Origin: Apostichopus japonicus
Taxonomy: Eukaryota; Echinodermata; Holothuroidea; Aspidochirotida; Stichopodidae
NCBI RefSeq assembly: GCF_037975245.1
Contig: NC_092563.1
Span: 14,122,001-14,186,000, forward strand
Direction: 5' to 3'
Length of the DNA stretch: 64,000 nt
The translations under genes were made by a program, and so were the position numbers. Of this stretch, positions 36,780 to 47,560 are shown one piece after another (position 1 is the first letter of the stretch; each line of letters begins with the position of its first letter). The notes beneath the pieces were generated by a model that saw nothing but the letters and a program-made list of their open reading frames with translations, did not search any database and was not told the DNA's origin.

Positions 36780-37475
36780 CATTATGCTGTTATGTCTTGC
36801 ATGGGATTAGAATTATACATAGTCACTGGTCCATGTCATTGTGTCCCTGTTTCACTGGGTCATGTCATTGTGTCCTAATCTCACTCATGTATGCTGTTGT
36901 CTTGCGTTGGATTAGAAACATACAGTACATCGTCACTGGTTCATGTCAATTTGTCCCTGTCTCACATTTTTGCCATTACGGGTTTGAATGGGGTTATCAC
37001 ATAGTCACTTGGTCATGTCATTGTGCCCCAGTCTCACACATGCAATAACGTCTTTGAATGGGATTATCATTATACATAATCACTGGGTCATGTCCTTGTG
37101 TCCCATTCTCACAATATATGCCATCACGTGTTGGAATGGGTGTTATCATTATGCATATAATCTCTGGGTCATGTCATTGTGTCCCAGTCTCACAATTTAT
37201 GCCATCACGTGTTGGAATGGGGTTATCACATAGTCACTGGGTCATGTCATTGTGTCCCAATCTCACACATATTGCCCACCACGTGTTTGAATGGGGTTAT
37301 CACATAGTCACTGGGTCATGTCATTGTGTCCCAATCTCACACATATTGGCCACCACGTGTTTGAATGGGGTTATCACATAGTCACTGGGTCATGTCATTG
37401 TGTCCCAGTCTCATACATGTAAAGCTGCTAAGATGTCTTGCATGGAATTATCATTATACATAGTCACATGGTCCA
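36780..37475. repeat. Tandem array with 74-bp unit
   Basis: The phrase TAGTCACTGGGTCATGTCAT recurs with TGTGTCCC, a CTCACA block, CACGTGTT and GAATGGGGTTATCAC. The last full units begin at 37231, 37305 and 37379, exactly 74 bp apart. Earlier units are more diverged and vary in length. There are roughly 8-9 units, starting directly after the SINE. Confidence 0.92.
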
Positions 37476-37924
37476 TGCCATATTGTCACTATGTCACAAT
37501 GGGTAAACTATATGCAGTCATTGTTTCAACCCAATAGTGGCCCCATATTTTTACTTATTCTGAGAAATTACATCCCTCATTACTGATTACTGAGAAGCAA
37601 TTGAGGGAAGGGAGGGGGAGGGGGAGGGGGGGTGGGATGGGGAGGATGTTACAGCTTTGCACAAGTTGGTTTATTTCGACAATCAAAGACATGACCCTGT
37701 GTTTAACAACAATATCCCCCCCCCTGAACTTCAAAATCAAAATACAGATTTGAAGGTAGACAGAATAAAATCATAGATTAAAATCAAACGATGCAGTAAC
37801 ATTTCTGCATTGCAGTTAGAGACAACAAATGCTCTATTGATGTGATTCCAATAAGAAGGGGAATATCTCAGTGTATAATAGCATAAACAGCACTCATTTC
37901 AATTCTTAATAAAGGAATAATTCT
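37476..37924. other. Intergenic stretch without a recognised feature
   Basis: G-rich run near 37600-37645 only. Confidence 0.6.
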
Positions 37925-38345
37925 AATGCAGCAACTGTGGGTGGTCGCATTTAATGGTATATTACAATGAGGGTTAGTCTATGACTATCTCCAATATCAA
38001 TTGCAAGGTCAACTTTCACTTCAGCTCGAGTTTATATTAAAGACAGATCTAATAGTTGAGAACAAATTGAGAGAAAAAAAAAATAAATTCCATTATCAGC
38101 TTCTTGTCCCGAGTTATTTGAATTCAATTAAAATTGTTTTTAAGAAATGTTGTATTTACGGCTGACCCCCGGGAGTTTTCTTTCGGTTAAGTTTTACCTG
38201 GTTGAAATACTGTCAATGTTGTGAAATGTTCTTAACCGCAGAGCGATCCTAAAATAGCTGTTGTTCCGAGGTCATGGGTCCATTGTATCATTGGGTTTGT
38301 CTATGAATATTCATCACATAACTGAACAGTTGGCTCCCTTCCAAA
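37925..38345. promoter_or_regulatory. Candidate non-coding regulatory block with GLI and RUNX consensus sites
   Basis: A mixed-composition block between repetitive regions. It holds an exact GLI-type TGGGTGGTC at 37938-37946, a RUNX-type AACCGCA near 38234, and homeodomain-type CAATTAAAATTG near 38124. There is no coding signal. A SALL enhancer role is inference. Confidence 0.27.
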
Positions 38346-39559
38346 TATGTATAGGTGTTTTCTCAAATAATACAGCGTTAAAGTAGCATTTTGAGGAGAC
38401 TTCCCTGACCTGTATATCAGTTTCGATGCTGTCCATTTATAAAATCTCATAACAAATGACATTACAAACGTATGGGTCAGCTACACAAAGTCAAATATTG
38501 CAAATATTGCTTTAGTATGTGATTAGTACTAATATGAAGGATCAGGTTCCAAAGGCCAGGAGTTATGACTTGGGAAGGGATCAGTTATTTAAGGAGGGAC
38601 ACAAAAGTTTTTAAGATGGGGGGTGAGTGGTAAGGGGGGGGAGAGGGGAGGATATTAATGTCCTGTAACTGGTCAAGGTTTTTGCATACCCTGACTGGTC
38701 TGTGCAAAATGATACGAAAACAGATCATTAACTTAACTTGACCTTCACTGGAGGACAAATTTAGGATGGTGTCACAATTTTTATTCAAACTTGATTGTCT
38801 GGAATGATATAGTAAACTTGTTAAATAAATTTATTGTATTGATTTAAAGATATTTACTATTAATTTATATGATTTTGCCCACTTTTTGTATGTTAGCTTT
38901 AAAAACTTATGTAGTGTCATAGTCAATATTTTTCAGTACATATGTGTATACAGCTATAAAGTAGGTTTTGAGTTGGATAAATCGAGTAAATTTTGATGCT
39001 TTTTTGAGAGGTTGACCCATATCTTTGGAAAACACTCAATTTATTTGTGAATGTATCACAAATTCTGGCAATACTTCATGTTTCTTGAAACTTTTTTTCA
39101 CAATAGCGGAAGAGTAAATAATTCATAGTGTGCTAGCCAACTTCACTTTAAAATTGAACAAGTTCTAAAAATGGTATTTCCAATCTTTGTTATATACAGT
39201 GGTGATTTTTCGAAGTATTAATAAGTTTTCCTAATCTAAAAGCCTTGAGAATGTCAAGTTTCAATATCTTAAAGTGTAAATTCTTTAGCATATTTGTTTT
39301 CCACGGTGGCAGATGGGGGCGGGGGAGTGGGGGGGGGGAGTTAAACTATGAAATCTCCTAGCAGCTGAGAGGTCCTTGTAAAACAGAAGTGGATTAACAA
39401 AAATTCATCAATAATTTTTAAACTTTTAAACCTGTATGTTATAATATCGAAAAATTCAACCTAGATTAGAACAGATGAGATCCATCAAACATTTTCACAG
39501 AAATGATGTTGGGGAAGATTGCTCAGGAATTTCCGTTAATTCTACTGACCATAAGGTTA
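38346..39559. other. Intergenic stretch without a recognised feature
   Basis: AT-rich with G-rich patches near 38620-38650 and 39315-39340. No element boundaries or coding signal. Confidence 0.6.
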
Positions 39560-40190
39560 AGGTTAAGGTGGTAACACTTGGTAAAGCGCACATTACTGTA
39601 AAAACACTCAATGGCGCTGAACAACAAAACAATTATAAAAACAATTTCTTAAATAAATGAGTCTTTAAAGCAGCTTTAAAAGTTCTGATGGTCTTCGAAT
39701 TTCTTGTGTCGACAGGGAGAGCATTCCAAAGTCTAGGGCCAGCGACGCTGAAAGAGCGGCCTGCGAAACATTTGCGGCGTGTGAAAGGAACCTTGAGAAG
39801 GATGCCCTTTGACGAGCGTGTTGAACGACCAGGTGTCTTAATTTCCAGCAACTCGGACAGATAAGCTGGTGCTGAATTATGTATACACTTATAAACGAGG
39901 AGGAGGATCTTGTACTCGGCACGGACATTGACGGGGAGGATGTGCAGCTCCTTCAATGCTGCGGAGGCACTATCATATTTTGATCTGCCGAGAATAATTT
40001 TAGCCGTGTAATTTTGGATCCTTTGTAGGGGATGAAGTGTGGAGGCCGGGAGGTTGATAAAAAGACCATTGCAATAGTCCATATGAGAGAAAATCATGGC
40101 ATTTGCAATTTTGAGACATGTCGACTTGTCCAAATATTTCCGGATCTTCTTCAGATTAAACATGGCGAGGGCTGATGCACAAGCTTTCAT
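39545..40190 (-). pseudogene. 5'-truncated LINE (CR1/L2/jockey-like) reverse transcriptase C-terminus
   Basis: A 185-codon minus-strand frame (40190 to 39633) encodes the end of a non-LTR reverse transcriptase. Visible landmarks are IFSHMDYCNGLF, LQRIQNYTAKII, LKELHILPV and FSVAGPRLWNALPVDTR, then the closing FKAALKTHLF. An intact ORF2 is several times longer, so the copy is 5'-truncated; an in-frame stop sits just upstream, at 40200-40202. The 3' UTR runs to about 39545 and ends in a short CCTTAA-type tandem, with a CAGCGCCATTGAGTG and GTGCGCT pair typical of such ends. The Met at 40190 is internal to the ancestral protein, not a true start. The remaining frame is intact, so decay is limited. 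Confidence 0.88.
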
Positions 40191-40202
40191 ATGATGATTT
40201 CA

Positions 40203-43139
40203 TGGAAATATGACCATAACGAGACAATGTACAGCATTTATTTAACCATTGAAGATAAAAAATATCCAGGGACAGCCTGAACATAGAATTTGTAAAAGTG
40301 AAACTGCCACCGTTACCATGATGCTATGTTCTTTGGCTTAACCTATTTGTTCATAGGCATTTGTCAAAAACTTAGCAAAAGCTAAATTTATTAAATTCCT
40401 TACCCTTTTGTAGCCCAAAAATTTGATAAATGTAACCAAAAATAGAGAAAAAAAGAAAGAACAGTCATCAAATCTTGTCTTATTCACAAATAATATGTAT
40501 TGTGTAATTGAACGATCTCAATAGTGATAGAACGATTAGTTAGTGTAAACCACACAATAGTCAAACCAATGAACTGTATACCAATTAAAGGCATTGAAGA
40601 CACGCCCCAAACCGCGTGCGGCCATCTGAAAAAGTTAACTTTTTGTTGCTTGCAAGTGACGTATTGTTCGTGTCGCTACAAAATGCAGACAGTAATGAAA
40701 CGTGATACCTTGTTATCTTTAGCTGGACCTGAGATGTCCATCGCTGTATCGTTTATACACTGTGTTGTGGGTATTGACCGTAGCTGCATGTATTGACTGT
40801 ACACTAGTGTCTAATTACCTACGGTAGCAAGCTGTGTGTATTTTCTGGGATCGATGGTGGTGTCTATAACACTGCTGTTACACCTCATTCGAAACTAGGT
40901 CAGATTACCGGCATTAGACGTTTCCTTTTCCACGAGTCTTCACACCCTTTAATATAGCTGCAGCACAAGCAATGAAATGTTCACCCCTGCATAGCAGTGT
41001 TATGCCAACCCAAATCCTCTTTCTTTTTTTAGAATAAACTCTTATAACAAATATTGATTTGTTTTATTTTACACATTGGGGGGGGGGGGGGTGAGGAGGT
41101 GGAGGGAAGAAGCTAGGTGAAATCTTTGCTTTCAGCAATGAAGGACATACAATTTGACAGGGAATCAAACTCAAAAGTATTACTACCGATTCAAATAGAA
41201 ATGCGTCTCCAAGTTAGTCACATTTTATGTTGTCTATAAACCTTAGTGGCAACTTTACTGATCAGTGGCATAGGTTTCTAGCTAGGGGTTTAAGGTGCCC
41301 CCCGAGTTCACGAGTGTGCTGTGGGGCCCTTCACCCTCACTTTCAAGTTAACTGCACTTGAAGCAAAGCCATAAATGCAACATTATGAGGGGAGGAACCA
41401 TGATGATGTTGAACTGGGAAGTAAATTTGCAAAAACCAGTTGTTTGTGAAATAAAAAACAGGTCATGGACATGTTAAGTACAGGTTATTACTCGATTATT
41501 CATGCCAAAACATTGAACAATACCGACAGTTATGATATAAACTATGCAAGACCACAACCCAATTGATACTTCTTGCACAGTCATAATATTCAACCTAGAA
41601 CAAAAACAACTTGTGGTGCAGCAAAAGTTCAAACCAAGTTCAATGCTATTGGAACAACCTTCAAATTCTGAACATATGGATCTTCTTTAATACTTTGGAT
41701 ATGTAAGTATAACTTGAATAGTAACGGTAGTATAAATAATATTAGTAATAATAATAATAATAATAATAATATTAGCAATAACCCCCCTCCCCCACTCTCT
41801 CCCCCCCTCCCATCCAGCAACAACAACAAACAACAACCAATAAAGCAGACAAAATTTGTAATGGAGTTTTGTCTGATCTTTAAAATAGATCATGTTTTTA
41901 TATTTCTCAGACTTCTTCTGAACTGATATAACATACAGCAACATGCAATTTGCAGGAGGACCTGTTAAACATACAATAGATTAGAAAATCAATGCGGACC
42001 TCTTATATTTATAACAGACAGCATAATGAAACACTGAGGGTGACTTCTAATTAATACATAACATTTAGAGGCCCACTCAATGGGGGGGGGGGGGGCCTCT
42101 GACTCCCTATACAATACAATGCATGCTATGGAGAAGGACCTGTTACCATCTGGCAGACGGTGAATAGGACCGACTAGATATGTGTGAATCATGACAAAAA
42201 TGTAATGATAAATATTACAGCAAAATGTTTATCAGGACTCCTCCTGTGAAGACATTCCAAGTAACTGAGACATTAATTCAAACAATAGGTTAGGGTTTAA
42301 ATAAAAAAAAAGTTTGAGCACTGCAAACCATTGTCCAATAAATTCATTTTTTGGGGGGCCTGATCATAATTTCTTTAATTATTCATTTTGTTAGGGCAAT
42401 TTTTTCATGTGGCTAACATTTAACATTCCATTAATATTTGATGAAAAATTGGGGTTTCATTTTGAATAGAGAAGCAAGAACAGGTTTAGCAATGATGAGA
42501 GTGATATTTGTAAATCAGCATCTTCAATGCAACTTAATGAATGCCCTTGGGACACCTGTAATTTCGTCATAGAATTATCTTGACCTCTGTCAAAAGTAAC
42601 TTTTCAGAATTGATTTCAAATGATTTAATAGGGATACACAAGTCTTAATTGTTATGCAGTTCATTGGCTCAAAAATGGTTCTAACCATCTCTCAAATAGT
42701 GATGTAAGTTTTGAAAATTCCAAAGTGTGTCTCCACAGAGAAATATTTAGAGAGTGGGAAAAAAATTGTACATGTTCAGTTCACGAGGAAGTGTGATCGA
42801 TAACCATCTTAATTTTAGTATAGTTGGTAAGTTTTGGAAATAGAAAAACAAAGCCAACCTTGTTTATACTTCTAAAATTCATCAAACAACTATTTGCAGC
42901 ACAAATGCGTGGACAAAAAATGTCAGTTTGAAATTAAGTCTTTGCATGGCAGGAATAATAACAATTTGAATTCACTTTCAACTTTCCCTTTCTACACATG
43001 ACTAATCTAGGACCCCCCTTATTACAGAATTGCCAGATCAGTTCCTCAATTATATTAACTAGAAATGCAAAAGCCACTTTGGTTTCCATGATGTAAATAG
43101 TTGAATTTTTGGGGGGAATCAGATATTAATCTAACATTC
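40203..43139. other. Intergenic stretch, mostly featureless
   Basis: It contains poly-G runs (near 41079 and 42080), a short AAT microsatellite (41745-41772) and, at 41265, a CAGTGGCATAGG hAT-like terminus with no matching right end. No gene is supported. Confidence 0.55.
41745..41772. repeat. Short (AAT)n microsatellite
   Basis: About nine AAT/ATA units with one interruption. Confidence 0.9.
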
Positions 43140-43194
43140 CCTTCACCAGATACCATATGTTTTTCAAAGGTTTTTGATTTTCTTGCTTGTTGAC

Positions 43195-43635
43195 GTCAAA
43201 ATTTGACCTTTGACCTCTAATACACAGATTTAAGCTCTTTAGATCATTACGAGGCATCCCCACGCCTATCGTTAGGACCCATGGCCAATATCACTTCTTA
43301 AAATAACATTTAGACCTCTGCTGACCTCACATGACCTCTGACCTTCACTATGAATGATTGGATTCAAATATTAATCATGGTGCATTATAATGTAGAGTAT
43401 GAGTTCTATCCCAATTTTCTTCTCAAAGAAATGAGTTCTTACGGCTTGTGCATTTTTACCCTCTGTCGATCTGAAATGACATTTGACCTCCACCCAAAAC
43501 AACAGGCTTCCTCTACTCAATATGGGACATCCAGAGGCAAGGTAAAAAAATCCGTCCAAGTTTCCCCTCCTGAGATACCACCATATTTAGGAGATTTTCA
43601 TATTGAGCTCATATGACCTTTGACCTGCACAGCAA
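43195..43635. repeat. Diverged tandem repeat (about 130-145 bp spacing) carrying DR1-like motifs
   Basis: TGACCTTTGACCT occurs exactly near 43205 and 43615, with variants near 43331 (ATGACCTCTGACC) and 43470-43482 (TGACATTTGACCTC). The spacing is roughly 130-145 bp, and phrases such as 'cctcctgagatacc' or 'aatcc' accompany them. The exact form is the reverse of AGGTCAAAGGTCA, a DR1 nuclear-receptor site (RXR/HNF4/COUP-TF class). Divergence is high, so unit edges are approximate. Confidence 0.55.
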
Positions 43636-43639
43636 CCAA

Positions 43640-46600
43640 TAGGCTTGATGAAAGTGACAAAATCCATTCAACAATCCTGTTATTGAAATATTGTTACAAG
43701 CTAGGCTAAACCACAACTACAAAGACACTTACACCCTCATGACTAAAAAGACTACAATATTTGATTGAAACCAAAAACTACTTCAGCGAAAAAGAAAAGC
43801 CAGCAATTGGACAACAATGTTTTGTTGGTTGGCTGAGTACTTTTCCGGGAGATTGTCTCACCATCATGAAGGAAATGTAACCTTTAAACGTTTCCTTAAA
43901 TTTCCTTGAATGTAATGTTACAATGGAACCACAATGTGAAATACATATATATGCTTTTCTAAAAATCAGTCCTTATCGGCACATCAACGACATCTTCACT
44001 GTAAAACATACACACCCTTTATCACAATCACGAGTTTAAGCATTTTCTAGAAATATGATTGCAACGAATGACAACAAGTTTGCAAATTCATAACCTTTAT
44101 ATCATACACCTTCAGATGTAACCACTGTTATAGGATTGTGAAGTTAAATACTGTGCTGTTTATAATTTGCGACTAATATACCCATGTAGGGTATAGAAAC
44201 TACATCAAATTCACATGTGTCACCCTCTTTATTCCCGACCACAAACACTCTCCCCCCCCCCCCACTCCCTACATCATCCTCTGCAAACATATTGCACGAC
44301 TGACAAGTTTTTATTCGGTTAAAGGTTTTGAGAGATGCATTGTGTCTCTTCTGTTATCATAACATTATCTCTTACTTGATATCTGACTGAATGAAAAAGA
44401 GTCTGACCAACAAACCTACACAATCCAAAACTCCTCCCATCCCCCCCACCCCCACCCCACAAGAGAAAAAATTGGCCGCATAATATGTGATTTGAAAGGA
44501 TGAAAGTCTTTAATTCGTCTTGTTATTGATATGAAAGAAAAGAACTCTTTAACTTTTTAAGTTAGGCAAAAATAAACTCTTCTGCAAGTGTAACACTGTG
44601 TGTAATGTACTTTGCACAGACGAGACCTTAACCTGACAAACTCTAGATGTCTGCACTCATTGTAGTCCTAAAAACACACCCTCTGGAGCCCTCAGGAAAC
44701 GAGCACTTGCTCCCCCCTTAATAAGGTTTGCAGGCACCTTACCCAAAGTAAGAAAGAATCGTTTTAAGTTGACATTTCCTGCCAGTTGACATTGTTCAAA
44801 GAGGCCCCTTGACCTTGGGGGCCCTCAGGCACTTGCTTCTTCTACCTATTGGATCATCCAACCAAAATATGCACTATTATATAAAAGGCCGAAAACATTA
44901 TGGAAAAGATCAAATTTATCCAAAAATTGACGATTGACAAATAACACTGCCTCAGTGTCCACATAAACCAGAATTGAGAAACAATTGGTAAAAGAAAAAA
45001 TGAGAAAAATAGAAAGAAAGAGAGAATGATGAAAATTGAACATAAATATACAGAACACATCACCTTATTGCAAGAAGAAACAACTGCACTGACGAAAAAA
45101 TTCCACTTTGAAACATATTTACAATGTACAACACACCATTACTAATTGTCCTGTAAACACACAAGAGAGCATTAATAATTCAGAGCACAATCAAACGAGC
45201 TAAATTTACATATAAGTCCAATTAATAATACACAAACAAACAACCTCCCCACCCCCCTCCCCTATCCCAACCCTGCCTTTTCCATAGCCCTGCCTTTTCT
45301 AGCAGTGGGAAAGAATCATTAGCAACGTTGTACATGTCCAATTTTTAATAATCAAGGTAGGAGATGAGGTTAAATCAAATAAGTTAATAGATTTACTTTT
45401 TTAAATCACAAATATATTTGACGGAAAAGTAAAGAGAAAAGAGAAGGAAAAAACACAGAAAAAAAAGAAAAAGTGATAGAAACTTCAGGTAGCAAAGAGA
45501 ACAACTTCCTTCAAAATAATGGGTCTAATTTCTTTCCATTTAGTATTTTCTTTGGTCAGGGGTGGGGGGAAATAAGCAAAATCCAAAAAAAAAAAAAATT
45601 ATAACCAGAAACATTAATTTAATAACTTATAACATATTTCTGTAATTTTACTTGTTGTAGCAGCTTTATACAGAGCACATATTAAAAGGCACACAGATAT
45701 GAGGCCGGAAGGAATATGTACTTCCACAGATGACGCAGGGTTTAATAACAGGAATGCACTCGCTCCCAATCTATCAAACAAACAAACACCGATGCTAATT
45801 TTTCGAAACTACTTGGCTCGTTACAATGTCAACCCTTGCACTAACAGTTGTCACATGAGAGAGCCAAAAATGCTATGCACTGTTTTACACATATCAGTAA
45901 ACTTTATATAATTCGCATGATACTACTACGTACTTCATAGTTAACTCACTATCTGGTCACGGACAGAAACCAGTTCGTACACTTTTTAAGGTTTTTTTCT
46001 AGTGTTCTGCATATATGCATGAATGTGTATGTTGATGTTTACATGTACATATGAATCCATATGCATGAATTTATGTCAATATATATATATATAGATAAAA
46101 TACATGTGTCTTAGTACACTCAATTCACTGAATACAGCTGTCTCAACAAAACAATGCTTCTTTAATACACCTGCACTATAATGCGAACTGAATGCATTCT
46201 ACCTCTAAAAGTGGACTGATTGGGACTACACAATGCCTAGTACCCCGCTATCCCCCACACCCCCCCCTCACATGCACTTCTCAATTCAATGAATTACCCC
46301 TTCCCCCCTGAAATGCACTTCTCAATTCAATGAATTAAAATTTAAATAATCCAGCAATTATATGCACGACACAAACTATCACAAATAGGACATGAACAAA
46401 CTTCTCAATGTAATTTCAAAGCATCTAAGGCGATTGAAACAAATGCACCATCTCTACCCCTGTACCACATGAGATATAAAACGCACCTATTATAATGAAG
46501 TCAACACTACACAACTGTGCTATAAATGCAACATGAACATCCGCACAATAAATGCAATAAACTGTCTGACTACATTCCCCCCCCCCCCGGCCCCCTCTCC

Positions 46601-46960
46601 ACCCATTGCATTGTAGCATGATTCTAGAAATATTGCAAGAAAGAATCGCCTTCTCCATTTATTCATACTAATCAGTAAAAAGAGACCGACTACCAGCATT
46701 CATACCACATGATCAAAAAGTAGTATAGCAAACTTGTCGAAACAGTTCTTAAATTCAATATTCAACAGATACAGACATTTTTTGCTTCTTTTAAACTCCT
46801 ATGACTTGAATTTCTTGAAAAAAAGAAAACAGGCAAAACCAAAAAATAAATAAATAAGACCTACTTCAAGAAGAAGAAGGAAAAGAAAAAAAGGAGAAAA
46901 AAAAAAAAATTCTACTAAGCACAACTTATAATTTAGCACAGGTGTCTTTTACCGGCAAGT
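43640..46960. other. Intergenic stretch, mostly featureless
   Basis: It contains C-runs (44250-44270, 44440-44460, 46260 and 46576), poly-A patches and a 25-bp duplication at 46272-46296 and 46313-46337. No gene is supported. Some of this may be the far 3' region of the minus-strand zinc-finger gene, but nothing in the sequence shows it. Confidence 0.55.
46272..46337. repeat. Two direct copies of a 25-bp sequence
   Basis: ATGCACTTCTCAATTCAATG plus AATTA occurs at 46272 and again at 46313, offset by 41 bp with a C-rich spacer. Confidence 0.9.
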
Positions 46961-46979
46961 CGAGAAGATATCTGTAAAT

Positions 46980-47560
46980 AACGTTGCTTAATAACAAAAG
47001 GCCGTATTAAATACACATCGATACATCCAAACACCTTCGAACAACACTCACCCGACGATTGTTAGCGAGTCTACGCAATAAAGCTTCAAATTAATTCTCT
47101 TCTAATCAAGGTGTGACATTAATGAATATTCATGTTTCTTTATATCCCTCAAAGAAAAACCAGCTACTACCCAAACTGTACCCAAACACATCATGCTCAC
47201 CGGGTGTTAAGAGTTCGTTCACCAGACGGACGAGCCTACTTCTCGTCCTAGTCATCTCGACGTGGTGTTTTTTTGGGTGGGTGGGGGGGTCTATGTCTTC
47301 ATCACCAAATGATCCTGTGGTAGAATGATGGCAGTATTAAATTACTCTGGGTTTACTCGAGGATCTATGATCTTGCATTACGATATCGTCCCCATACTTC
47401 TCATTTGAAGCAGTAGAAGAGGCCCAGATCAATCGTTCTAGAATTAGTGACAAAGTGAATGCAATGATACAAAACTTGGCTGCTCGGTCCCGGGAAGGAG
47501 CAATCAATCTTTTTGAACGACAAGGTCTCTGCAACATTTCAGAAATTTTGAACGTTTTAT
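46980..47560. promoter_or_regulatory. Candidate non-coding regulatory block with T-box and homeodomain sites
   Basis: A mixed-composition block in otherwise repetitive DNA. It has an exact T-box half-site AGGTGTGA at 47109-47116, followed directly by CATTAATGAATATTCAT, which holds homeodomain/POU-type cores. No coding signal. Function is inference and could concern either neighbouring gene. Confidence 0.25.

Noticed and set aside
36780-37475. CRISPR-like array
   Set aside because: Units are head-to-tail with no unique spacers, and the surroundings are eukaryotic with no cas genes.
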